Below, in pieces: positions 17,519 through 26,064 of a DNA stretch of 64,000 nt (within the stretch, counting starts at the first letter, position 1; each line of letters begins with the position of its first letter). The translations under genes were made by a program, and so were the position numbers. The DNA is from Saprospiraceae bacterium (GTDB lineage Bacteria; Bacteroidota; Bacteroidia; Chitinophagales; Saprospiraceae). Location: positions 25,813 to 89,812 of the forward strand of contig JAIYCH010000147.1 of the NCBI GenBank assembly GCA_027488135.1. The letters run 5' to 3'. The notes under the pieces were generated by a model. That model was given only the letters and a program-made list of their open reading frames with translations, ran no database searches and was not told the DNA's origin.

Positions 17519-18436
17519 ATGTCAGTTAGGGTGGATGGTCTCACCAAAATATACGGGGAACAAAAAGCCATCGACAAGCTCAGTTTTCAAGTTGAAAAAG
17601 GTCAGATTCTTGGCTTTTTAGGTCCAAATGGTGCCGGAAAAAGTACTACCATGAAAATACTGACGGGTTACTTACCACCAACTGAAGGCTCTGTAGAAAT
17701 TGGTGGTTTTGATGTACAGGCAAATCCTAAAGAAATAAGACGATTGATTGGTTACCTTCCAGAAAATAATCCGTTGTATGGCGACCTGTATATTAAAGAA
17801 TATCTGCATTTTGTAGCTGGATTTTATCCTATAAAAAATCCCTCGGCCAGAGTTTCCGAAGTCATTGATCTTATTGGACTTACCCCTGAAAAACATAAAA
17901 AAATAGGCGCCTTATCCAAAGGTTATAAACAAAGGGTTGGCCTGGCTCAAGCCATTATTCACGATCCCCAGGTATTGATACTGGATGAACCCACTACAGG
18001 CCTGGACCCCAATCAATTAGTGGAGATTCGATCACTTATAAAAGCATTGGGCAAGGAAAAAACATTGATTTTTTCTACCCACATCATGCAGGAAGTTACC
18101 GCCTTGTGCGACCGTGTTTTGATTATAAAGGACGGTAAAATGCAGGCAAATGATACCTTGCAAAATTTACAATCTACTTTTCAAGGCGAATGGGTTACTA
18201 CGGTAACGTTCCAAGGTACTTTTACCTTAGACCATTTTAAAAAAATACAGGATGTTCAGCGTATTCGTCAAATACATACTGATACTATTCAGGTGATTAC
18301 CGCACCAGGCATTGATGTAAGACCCTTACTTTTTAAACAAGCTGTTAAAGACGACAATATCATCATTGGTATGCAACAAGACCGACGCAGTGTGGAGGAA
18401 ATATTTCAAAAACTAACAGGATCTGACATTCAATGA
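17519..18436 (+). CDS. gldA: Gliding motility ABC transporter ATP-binding subunit GldA
   Basis: A 305-residue ATPase. Walker A is GPNGAGKST (about residues 36-44), the signature region LSKGYKQRVGLAQA, and Walker B VLILDEPTTGLDP. A ~90-residue C-terminal extension is typical of GldA. In Flavobacterium johnsoniae GldA works with GldF and GldG in an ABC complex required for gliding. Here the permease (gldF) and auxiliary (gldG) genes follow on the same strand, supporting the name over a generic ABC-2 ATPase. The stop overlaps the next start by 4 bp (ATGA). Confidence 0.92.
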   Translation: MSVRVDGLTKIYGEQKAIDKLSFQVEKGQILGFLGPNGAGKSTTMKILTGYLPPTEGSVEIGGFDVQANPKEIRRLIGYLPENNPLYGDLYIKEYLHFVAGFYPIKNPSARVSEVIDLIGLTPEKHKKIGALSKGYKQRVGLAQAIIHDPQVLILDEPTTGLDPNQLVEIRSLIKALGKEKTLIFSTHIMQEVTALCDRVLIIKDGKMQANDTLQNLQSTFQGEWVTTVTFQGTFTLDHFKKIQDVQRIRQIHTDTIQVITAPGIDVRPLLFKQAVKDDNIIIGMQQDRRSVEEIFQKLTGSDIQ

Positions 18437-19092
18437 AAAAAACAATCCTTTTTCTGGTTCTTTGCTTTACTTTCACTTTTTCTTTTGGCCAACGCGCGCT
18501 AAATCAGGAGTTAAAGTTAGCGGACGGTCTATACCTGAATATGAATGAATTCAAAAAAGATGCCCCTTCCCTTTTTTGGAAAGAGTATGAGGTTGTCTGG
18601 GCGTATAACACGAAGCTTAAATGTTACCAAGTTGAAAATATACATAAAAAAGGTTCTCCTGGGTCAGGTGTTCAAGACTCTGTCTGGGGATTTACCATAA
18701 AAGGAATACCATATATTAAAATTTCTCCGGACAGTTCTGGCAGGCCCTTAACCTTGTTTGCGGAACTTACGGTAAGAGGACTGATAAATATTTTTTCTTA
18801 TGAAAAGGAGAACCTAGAATTATTTCCTATGAAAGCATATAATCCATTAACAGGTACGGTATTTAGAAAAGGCGTTGTAAAAAGAAATATCACGACCATG
18901 GAAAGGCGGATTTTCCATTTGAAGGACGACCTCATTATGCCCTACGACAAGGATATTCTAGAGCAATGGATGGAAAAAGACAAAGAAATTTTACGGGCGC
19001 TCAGGTTCGCATCTGAAGAAGAATATGAAGAAAAATTACATCGTGCGCTTATTGTCTTCAATGGCCGTTACCCTTTCATCATTCAAAAATAA
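18433..19092 (+). CDS. Unknown secreted protein inside the gldA-gldF-gldG operon
   Basis: A 219-residue protein with a clean Sec signal (MKKTILFLVLCFTFTFSFGQ). The mature part has no domain I recognise. It contains VWAYNTKLKCYQVENIH and GVQDSVWGFTIKGIPYIKI, a middle beta-rich region, and a charged C-terminal helix (EEEYEEKLHRALIVF). It starts within the gldA stop (4-bp overlap) and ends 11 nt before gldF, so it is translationally coupled to the complex. The canonical F. johnsoniae gldA is not next to gldFG, so this insertion is not standard. It could be a periplasmic partner of the Gld ABC complex, but that rests only on position. Confidence 0.75.
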   Translation: MKKTILFLVLCFTFTFSFGQRALNQELKLADGLYLNMNEFKKDAPSLFWKEYEVVWAYNTKLKCYQVENIHKKGSPGSGVQDSVWGFTIKGIPYIKISPDSSGRPLTLFAELTVRGLINIFSYEKENLELFPMKAYNPLTGTVFRKGVVKRNITTMERRIFHLKDDLIMPYDKDILEQWMEKDKEILRALRFASEEEYEEKLHRALIVFNGRYPFIIQK

Positions 19093-19103
19093 TAGGCAAA
19101 TTC

Positions 19104-19838
19104 ATGTGGGTAATTTATAAGAAGGAACTGACAACATTTTTCAATAATCTGACAGGCTATTTGGTTTTGGGCGTGTTTTTAACCGTTATGGGATTATTTT
19201 TATTTGTATTCCCTGAAACCAGTTTACTGGAATCAAACTTTGCCTCTTTAGAGCCATTTTTCGAGATGGCCCCATCTTTATTTTTATTTTTGGTGCCAGC
19301 CATAACCATGAGATTATTGGCCGAAGAAAGACAACTGGGAACGCTTGCTCTTTTACTAACTAAACCGATAGATGAAATGGGCTTAATTATCGGGAAGTTT
19401 CTGGCTGCGGTAACACTGCTTTTACTGGCATTGGTGCCTACCCTATTTTACAATATAACGCTTTATTTTCTGGGTTCACCCGTTGGCAATCTGGACAGTG
19501 GAGCCATCATGGGTTCCTATTTGGGACTTTTGCTCCTCGGCAGTGCGTTTGCTTCCATCGGCATGTTGGCCTCTTCGCTAACTGAAAGTCAAATTGTCGC
19601 TTTTGTATTAGCGGTAACAGGTTGTTTTTTATTCTTCTATGGCTTTTATTTCCTTTCCGGGCTACCTGTTTTTTTTGGAAAATGGGACGCGTTAGTACAA
19701 CAATTTGGTATGGACTACCATTACCACGCCCTAAGCAAAGGTGCGCCTGATACCCGCGACCTCATTTATTTTCTGTCAGTGATGGCTATATTTTTGTTAA
19801 TCACCCGATTTGTTTTGCAATACCGCATTCGTTCCTAA
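19104..19838 (+). CDS. gldF: Gliding motility ABC transporter permease GldF
   Basis: A 244-residue ABC-2-type permease with six hydrophobic segments. It starts MWVIYKKELTTFFNNLTGYLV, and the cytoplasmic loop RLLAEERQLGTLALLLTKPI matches the conserved coupling region of GldF/NosY-like permeases. Length is normal. It follows the unknown secreted protein by 11 nt and precedes gldG by 12 nt. Confidence 0.92.
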   Translation: MWVIYKKELTTFFNNLTGYLVLGVFLTVMGLFLFVFPETSLLESNFASLEPFFEMAPSLFLFLVPAITMRLLAEERQLGTLALLLTKPIDEMGLIIGKFLAAVTLLLLALVPTLFYNITLYFLGSPVGNLDSGAIMGSYLGLLLLGSAFASIGMLASSLTESQIVAFVLAVTGCFLFFYGFYFLSGLPVFFGKWDALVQQFGMDYHYHALSKGAPDTRDLIYFLSVMAIFLLITRFVLQYRIRS

Positions 19839-19850
19839 GTCAACTCCATC

Positions 19851-21551
19851 ATGCGTTATAAACAAGCTTTAATCAATCTTTCCCTTGCTATAGGCATCAT
19901 TATACTCTTGAATGTCTTAATGCACTCCCGCATTGGGAATTTTCCTCTTTACACTCGCTTTGATCTAACTGAAGACCAGCGATTTACTTTAACACCAGCT
20001 ACCACATCGTTACTTCGGAATCTGGACGAGGTTGTTTTTGTCAAAGTATTGTTACAAGGCGACTTTCCTGCAGGTTATAAGCGTTTACAAGCATCGGTGG
20101 AAGATATGCTACTTGATTTTCAGAGTGAAAATGCCCTTATTTCCTATCAATATGAAGATCCTTTATCGGGAAATACAGAACAGGTAAATACAAGAAAAAA
20201 GCAATTAGCTGAACTCGGCGTACTCCCTGTGAGTCTAAATGTCAGGGAAAATGGGGAGAGAAGTCAAAAACTCACCTACCCTTATGCTATTTTTTATTAC
20301 AAAGGAAGGAGTATTCCCGTTAATTTTTTGGAAAATCAAATTCCTGGCGTTCCCCCTGATGTTATTCTAAACAAAGCAGTTACACTGTTGGAATATAAGT
20401 TTATTCATGCCATTCAACAGTTGAAGCAAAGTACGAAACCAACCTTGCTTTTTCTGGACGGCCATGGAGAGAGTTTACCCGCCGAAACCGCTGATGTAGA
20501 AAATAGCCTGCGAGAAACTTTTAATACCGGACGCATTGTTCTCGATAGCGTCATTGCCATTGATAGTTCGGTAAAAACCCTAATCATTTCTTCCCCAAAA
20601 ACGGCATTTTCAGATAAGGATAATTTCAAAATTGACCAGTATGTGATGCAGGGTGGCAGATTATTATTTCTCGTTGATAAAATAGCTATTCATTTAGATA
20701 GCTTGCGTCGGGGAGAATTTTTGCCCAATGAAAGGAATCTAAATATAGATGATTTGCTATTCAAATATGGTGCGCGATTACAGCCTAATTTATTGTTGGA
20801 TATGCAAAGTAGCGTGATACCTTTAGCTACCGGGCAGGTTGGCAATGCCCCCCAATTTGAATATTTCCGGTATCCCTATCATTTGGTGGTTATACCCAAT
20901 AGTAATCACCCGTCCGTTAAAAATATTGGTCCGATTAATATGCAATTTGCAGGAGGTATTGATACGGTGGCAACCAAATATCCGGTTAAAAAGACGGTTT
21001 TACTGCAAACGTCTGCTGAAAGCAGGTACCAATTCCTTCCGTTACGTATGAATTTTGATTTTATGAGATATCCTTTGGATGAAAAGTTATTCAATAAAGG
21101 GTCTCAATCGGTAGCCTTATTATTAGAGGGGTCATTTTCATCTCTTTTTGAAAATAGATTGGCAGCCGCTATGATTTCTTCCCTTCAAAATCAAGGTAGA
21201 CCATTTGTAGGAAAATCGCCTGAGACCAAAATAATAGTTATTTCTGACGCTGATTTAATTCGGAACAGGATAGATAAACAAACTGGAAAAATCATACCGG
21301 CTGGCTATAATGAATTCGAAAAATATACCTTCTCCAATAAAGATTTTTTACTGAATGCGTTGGAGTATTTATCTGACGATGAAGGTATTATAGCAGCGAG
21401 GGGTAAGGATATAAAACTCAGATTATTAAATACTACTAAAATTAAAGAGGAAAAGGTAAAGTGGCAAATCATTAATCTTTTGCTACCTTTAGTTCTCATA
21501 ATGCTGGGTGGTTTACTCTTTCATTTTATCCGTCAACGCCGTTACCAGTAA
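19851..21551 (+). CDS. gldG: Gliding motility-associated ABC transporter substrate-binding protein GldG
   Basis: A 566-residue protein with an N-terminal membrane segment (LINLSLAIGIIILLNVLMHS), a large periplasmic ABC-type-uptake-like region and a C-terminal membrane helix (INLLLPLVLIMLGGLLFHFI). The sequence FDLTEDQRFTLTPATTSLL is the hallmark of GldG/DUF4350-like proteins, and LLFLDGHGESLP lies in the periplasmic domain. Size fits the family. It sits between gldF and a DUF4340 gene, the common arrangement in gliding Bacteroidota. Confidence 0.92.
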   Translation: MRYKQALINLSLAIGIIILLNVLMHSRIGNFPLYTRFDLTEDQRFTLTPATTSLLRNLDEVVFVKVLLQGDFPAGYKRLQASVEDMLLDFQSENALISYQYEDPLSGNTEQVNTRKKQLAELGVLPVSLNVRENGERSQKLTYPYAIFYYKGRSIPVNFLENQIPGVPPDVILNKAVTLLEYKFIHAIQQLKQSTKPTLLFLDGHGESLPAETADVENSLRETFNTGRIVLDSVIAIDSSVKTLIISSPKTAFSDKDNFKIDQYVMQGGRLLFLVDKIAIHLDSLRRGEFLPNERNLNIDDLLFKYGARLQPNLLLDMQSSVIPLATGQVGNAPQFEYFRYPYHLVVIPNSNHPSVKNIGPINMQFAGGIDTVATKYPVKKTVLLQTSAESRYQFLPLRMNFDFMRYPLDEKLFNKGSQSVALLLEGSFSSLFENRLAAAMISSLQNQGRPFVGKSPETKIIVISDADLIRNRIDKQTGKIIPAGYNEFEKYTFSNKDFLLNALEYLSDDEGIIAARGKDIKLRLLNTTKIKEEKVKWQIINLLLPLVLIMLGGLLFHFIRQRRYQ

Positions 21552-21564
21552 TAAGAAAAAACCA

Positions 21565-22560
21565 ATGCGTCGAGAAACGTTTATTTTAATGTTTGTTTTT
21601 GTCCTCTTAGGCGCTGGATTCATCTTCCTTCAACTAAAAAATAAACCGTTGGTTGATCCCGACAGAACCTTTCATGTTGAAGACAAGCGGCGCGTTCATG
21701 AGGTATTTATAACCCACAGAGATGGGGAACAGATAAAACTAAGTAGAAAAGGGACCTCCTGGGTACTAAATGATCGTTTTCCAGTCAATCCTAATGTTAT
21801 GGAAAATGTATTGGATGCCATAGCCCGCATACAAATTAAATATGTTCCTCCACAAGCTGCCGTACCGGCCATCATAAATGATTTAGCAAAAAATGGCCTG
21901 AGAGTGGAGATTTTTGACAGGAACCATAAAAAAATAATGGGCTATTACGTCGGTGGTAGCACGGTTGATGAACGGGGAACGCACATCATCAGAGAAAACA
22001 GCGATTTGCCTGTGATTGGAGAATTAGCCGGTTGGGAAGGAAATTTACGCTTTCGGTTTAGGATGAGAGGTAATGAATGGCGCGATAAAACGATTTTCCA
22101 ATATAAAGTAAATGATTTGAAGAGCGTTCAATTAATTTACCCAAAACAACAGCTTGCTTCCTTTACACTAACCCAGCATAACAGCTCTTTCCAATTAGAA
22201 TCTTCATCTACCCCAAAAAAAATAGTTAAAATAGCAGCCGCAAAGGGCATAGCGTATTTATCAGGCTATCAAAAATTAGGTGCAGAAGCCTTTGAAACAG
22301 GAAATCCCTACAGAGATTCTATTGAAAAATCACTCCCATTTGTAACCATTAAATTACAAGAAAAAAAGGGAACTCAAAGAACCTTTAAAGTCTGGCCCAT
22401 TTATCCGCTTCAATCCTCCAATGAAGGTGTCGTTTTCAGGAATGAGAACGGTACCGTTGAACGCTACTTCGCGGGTGAGGAAAACGGAGAATTTTATTTG
22501 ATTCAAGACAGGGTTTTCAGGAAGATATTTAGAGGGATTGATTTTTTTACACAACATTGA
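21565..22560 (+). CDS. DUF4340-domain protein, membrane-anchored, gldG partner
   Basis: A 331-residue protein with one N-terminal membrane helix (FILMFVFVLLGAGFIFLQL) and a periplasmic beta-rich region. DUF4340 features include FHVEDKRRVHEVFITHRDGE, GTSWVLNDRFPVNPNVMENVLDAI and WRDKTIFQYKVNDLKSVQL. DUF4340 proteins regularly follow GldG-like genes, and the spacing here is 13 nt. The ATG at 21565 is preferred over an upstream GTG at 21508 that would overlap gldG by 44 bp. Function is unknown; a role in the Gld ABC complex is inference. Confidence 0.85.
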   Translation: MRRETFILMFVFVLLGAGFIFLQLKNKPLVDPDRTFHVEDKRRVHEVFITHRDGEQIKLSRKGTSWVLNDRFPVNPNVMENVLDAIARIQIKYVPPQAAVPAIINDLAKNGLRVEIFDRNHKKIMGYYVGGSTVDERGTHIIRENSDLPVIGELAGWEGNLRFRFRMRGNEWRDKTIFQYKVNDLKSVQLIYPKQQLASFTLTQHNSSFQLESSSTPKKIVKIAAAKGIAYLSGYQKLGAEAFETGNPYRDSIEKSLPFVTIKLQEKKGTQRTFKVWPIYPLQSSNEGVVFRNENGTVERYFAGEENGEFYLIQDRVFRKIFRGIDFFTQH

Positions 22561-22662
22561 TAACCCATTATTTTTTTAACATTTTTCATAACTTTTTATT
22601 TTAAAAAAAGTTACTTATGTCATTGTGATGCGTTTAAATAAAAAAAGAATAAGAGAAAAATA

Positions 22663-23859
22663 ATGATGCAAGCAAGTGCAACAAAGGATAGATTGCAATT
22701 TATAGATACCATCAGGGCTTATGCCATATTGATGATGCTGCAAGGGCATTTTGTAGATACCATGCTTGCTTATCGTTACCGAGATCTTGAAAATGCATTA
22801 TATGCTTCCTGGTTCTTTATGCGAGGCATTACTGCACCTATCTTTTTCACTGTTACTGGCCTCGTTTTCACCTTTTTGCTTCTTCGCGATGGAAGGCCGA
22901 TTAAAGAAAATGAAAGGATTAGGAAGGGTATTCGCCGTGGATTTTTCCTTATATTTCTGGGTTACTTGTTGAAAGTAAATTTCCCCGCCTTCTTAGTGGG
23001 TTGGTTTTATAAAAGTTATCCTGCTTTAGATGTTTTACACAATATTGGATTTGCACTATTAGCTCTTATAGGGTTGTATTGCCTCCACTTAATAAGTAAA
23101 ATTTCCTTGCCTCTACTCTATTTCGGCGGTGGAATTTTCATATTTTTAATAAATCCTACCTGGCTCGCTTATGAATGGGACTTCTTACCTATTGTATTAA
23201 GGAATTATTTTGATGCTGACAACGGGTCTATTTTCTTACCCGTACCGTGGCTTGGCTTTACCTTATTAGGTGCGGGCATTGGATGGCATTTATTCCACAA
23301 AACTTATTTATACAGAACCTGGTACTGGCCAGCTATTTTATTGACAACTGGCCTAACCATACATTTTTTCTCCACCAAGGGCCTATATTTACTACATCAG
23401 TGGACCGGGTGGGAAAATTTCCTTCAATTAGCTTACGATAACGTATTATTTTGGCGATTTGGGCACGTTCTAATTATTATTTCCATATTTATCTTCCTGG
23501 AGAAAATTATCACCTTCCCTCCGCTGATGTTAAAAATAGGTTCAGAAACCCTGACCATTTATGCCACTCATTACGTGGTACTTTATGGTACCTGGTTAGG
23601 TATTGGCATTAAAACATTTGGCCAGTTCACCTGGCATCCTGTACCTGTTATCTTTGGAGCTATTCTTTTTGTTATAGCCGCTATTGTTTACATCAAATAC
23701 ATTGAAGAGATAAGAACAAAACTAGCGTTGCATCTGCCGGGGAGATTGAGATACCTCAGACGCTACATTCATGTTATGGGTAAACGTTTATTTAAACAAG
23801 TGCTAGATCAAGTCAGGCAGTGGATTAATCGCTTATCGACCAATGTAGGCATTTGGTAA
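22663..23859 (+). CDS. Multi-pass membrane acyltransferase-like protein (DUF1624/HGSNAT-like)
   Basis: A 398-residue protein with about ten membrane helices. The N-terminus FIDTIRAYAILMMLQGHFVD, with a conserved Asp in the first helix and His in QGHF, and FFMRGITAPIFFTVTGLVF match DUF1624/heparan-alpha-glucosaminide acetyltransferase-like proteins. The C-terminus has KIGSETLTIYATHYVVLY, a histidine-containing helix common in acyltransferase-3 relatives. It may acylate a cell-surface glycan or lipid; the acceptor is unknown. A 100-bp gap separates it from the gld operon. Confidence 0.78.
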   Translation: MMQASATKDRLQFIDTIRAYAILMMLQGHFVDTMLAYRYRDLENALYASWFFMRGITAPIFFTVTGLVFTFLLLRDGRPIKENERIRKGIRRGFFLIFLGYLLKVNFPAFLVGWFYKSYPALDVLHNIGFALLALIGLYCLHLISKISLPLLYFGGGIFIFLINPTWLAYEWDFLPIVLRNYFDADNGSIFLPVPWLGFTLLGAGIGWHLFHKTYLYRTWYWPAILLTTGLTIHFFSTKGLYLLHQWTGWENFLQLAYDNVLFWRFGHVLIIISIFIFLEKIITFPPLMLKIGSETLTIYATHYVVLYGTWLGIGIKTFGQFTWHPVPVIFGAILFVIAAIVYIKYIEEIRTKLALHLPGRLRYLRRYIHVMGKRLFKQVLDQVRQWINRLSTNVGIW

Positions 23860-23896
23860 AACAGCAAAGTTTATTTCGATAAAATCTTGTGTTTTT

Positions 23897-23926
23897 TAAA
23901 ATGAAAAGTTTCCATTTTTCATTTTA
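23897..23926 (+). terminator. Terminator-like hairpin after the acyltransferase
   Basis: TAAAATGAAAA and TTTTCATTTTA form an 11-bp perfect stem with an 8-nt loop. It lies 38 nt after the stop and 35 nt before the fucosidase start. The stem is AT-only, so it is weak by energy. No U-run extends beyond the stem. Confidence 0.45.
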
Positions 23927-23961
23927 GATAGGTATATTAGACGAAATAATACCCAAACGAA

Positions 23962-25323
23962 ATGAATCGTACGTTCTTTTTTATTATTTCTCTACTATTA
24001 TCTACCCATTTTTTAATTTCGCAATCTGCTCCGCTCACGAAGCCAAGTGCTCAACAGTTGCGTTGGCATGAGATGCAATATTATATGTTCATCCATTTTG
24101 GCGTTAACTCATTCACCAATCTGGAGTGGGGTGAAGGGGCAGAAAATCCAAAAATATTTAATCCCACAAATTTAGATACCAGGCAATGGGCAAGCATAGC
24201 GAAAAAGGCAGGTATGAAAGCTATCATTTTAACGGTTAAGCACCACGATGGTTTTTGCCTTTGGCCTTCAGCATATACAGAACACGATGTAGCCAACAGT
24301 AGCTGGAAGAATGGAAAAGGAGATGTTTTAAAGGAACTCTCTGAAGCATGCAAAGAATATGGTATTAAACTGGGCTTTTATATCTCTCCCTGGGACAGAA
24401 ACAATCCTATTTATGGAAAAGATGATCTGGCCTACAATACCTATTTTAATAACCAGTTAAAAGAGATTTTAACTCAATATGGGCCTATTTTCGAGGTTTG
24501 GTTTGATGGCGCCAACGGAGATCGCGAAAATCCTGAAAAATATCAGGTTTACGATTGGAAAGGCTTCGGAGAAACCATAAGGTCTCTTCAACCAGAAGCC
24601 GTTATTTTTGGAGCTGGTTATGCCGATCTTAGGTGGGTTGGTAATGAAAGAGGGGTAGCTTCAGAGACAAATTGGTGCACTTTCGACTCAAAACAAAGAA
24701 ATCCAAGTGAGGACGCCCCTATACCCTTACTTCAGGCAGGTATTAAAAACGGAGATTTATGGTGGCCCGCTGAAACCGATGTGTCTATCAGACCAGGTTG
24801 GTTTTATCATCCTGAAGAAGACACAAAAGTCAAATCTGTAGATCAATTGGAAAAGATTTATTTTGAGTCAGTGGGCCGGAATACAAATCTGCTGTTGAAT
24901 ATTCCTATTGACAGAGAGGGTCTGGTAAATGCTGCCGATTCTATTGCGCTTATGCAATTAAGAGCTCGTTTAGATGCCACTTTTATTGATAACAAACTAG
25001 AAAAATTATCTAAAGGTACGCCGGACAACAATGCTTTTGTCGTTCAATTAAAAGGTAAAAAAACCTTTGACGTCATATCTCTTAAGGAAAATATAAGCCA
25101 GGGACAAACGATTGATGGATGGAAAGTAGAAGCCTGGGTGGACAAACAATGGGTTTTACTTGGTAAAGCGACCACCGTTGGCTACCAAAGATGGCTCATT
25201 TTACCCAAAACAACCTCTCCTAAAATACGGATTAGCTTTGAAAATCCCCTACCCTCCCGTCAATTACTGGACGTGAATTTGTATTTAAGAGCCTCACCGA
25301 ATCCTCTACTGGACAAAAAATGA
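23962..25323 (+). CDS. Alpha-L-fucosidase, GH29 family, secreted
   Basis: A 453-residue protein with a Sec signal (FFFIISLLLSTHFLISQ). The GH29 barrel is clear: MFIHFGVNSF (start), LTVKHHDGFCLWPS (His-His pair of the active site), LGFYISPWDR and EVWFDGANGD, where the Asp of WFDG is the family nucleophile. A short beta-sandwich C-terminus (about 350-450) resembles a carbohydrate-binding module. It would release alpha-L-fucose from glycans in the periplasm or outside the cell. The stop overlaps the start of a small secreted-protein gene by 4 bp. Confidence 0.93.
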   Translation: MNRTFFFIISLLLSTHFLISQSAPLTKPSAQQLRWHEMQYYMFIHFGVNSFTNLEWGEGAENPKIFNPTNLDTRQWASIAKKAGMKAIILTVKHHDGFCLWPSAYTEHDVANSSWKNGKGDVLKELSEACKEYGIKLGFYISPWDRNNPIYGKDDLAYNTYFNNQLKEILTQYGPIFEVWFDGANGDRENPEKYQVYDWKGFGETIRSLQPEAVIFGAGYADLRWVGNERGVASETNWCTFDSKQRNPSEDAPIPLLQAGIKNGDLWWPAETDVSIRPGWFYHPEEDTKVKSVDQLEKIYFESVGRNTNLLLNIPIDREGLVNAADSIALMQLRARLDATFIDNKLEKLSKGTPDNNAFVVQLKGKKTFDVISLKENISQGQTIDGWKVEAWVDKQWVLLGKATTVGYQRWLILPKTTSPKIRISFENPLPSRQLLDVNLYLRASPNPLLDKK

Positions 25324-26018
25324 AAAAATACCTATTCACTATTTTCCTGATTATTTCAGGTTTACAGTTGATGCAAGCGCAGGATGACCCATTTATTGGT
25401 TATTTTGAAAATAAAACAGAGGAATTCTCCTTGAAAATTGATAAAACAGCTAATAATACTTATAGCTGTATTTTACAACTTCAGGGGAATACCATTTCCT
25501 TCACGGGAACAAAAATATTGGGAATAATATCTGGAATGTTAACTTTTCAGGGACAAAGCGTATCCTATTCATTGTCAAAGTTATTGGGAATATATTACTT
25601 TACGTTGGATGGTACTTCTTTAGTAGTTGAAAAAGGGAATCCTCCAACATCTAAAGACGCTCCGTCGGTTAAAAAAGACGCTAATCAGCCAGATGCCCTT
25701 TGGGAAAAAAGAATTTCAGGAAAGAAGCTTATTTATCTATATAACAGTAGTGGATTTTCCGACAAAACCATCATTAATTTGTATTCAAATAAAACTTTTG
25801 AAGGTAGTCTTGAAAGTGTGTCTGTTTCTCAATTAGGGTCAGGATCCACTCGAAATTCTGCTAATGGGACTTGGAAAATCAATAAATTATCCAATGGCAC
25901 CTGGTTGGATTTAACCCACAAGGATGGAACGTCAGAAAGTTTTTTGCTAGAGCAAAGACAGACGGGAAGTGAAATAAATATGAATGGTAAAAGATTTTTT
26001 GTGACTGAATTAAACTAA
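25320..26018 (+). CDS. Unknown small secreted protein coupled to the fucosidase
   Basis: A 232-residue protein with a Sec signal (LFTIFLIISGLQLMQAQ). The mature region starts DDPFIGYFENKTEEFSLKI, a lipocalin-like or beta-barrel-like repeat (FIGYFEN...YSCILQLQGN...FTGTKILGI), then a Lys/Asp linker. A second half resembles small extracellular proteins with NGTWKINKLSNGTWLDL. No enzymatic motif is seen. It starts inside the stop codon of the GH29 gene (ATGA), so it is co-translated with it. A glycan-binding or scaffold role would be a guess. Confidence 0.7.
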   Translation: MKKYLFTIFLIISGLQLMQAQDDPFIGYFENKTEEFSLKIDKTANNTYSCILQLQGNTISFTGTKILGIISGMLTFQGQSVSYSLSKLLGIYYFTLDGTSLVVEKGNPPTSKDAPSVKKDANQPDALWEKRISGKKLIYLYNSSGFSDKTIINLYSNKTFEGSLESVSVSQLGSGSTRNSANGTWKINKLSNGTWLDLTHKDGTSESFLLEQRQTGSEINMNGKRFFVTELN

Positions 26019-26064
26019 ATATTTTCTTATATTTAGATTATTATAAATCCTAAATTTATTCATT

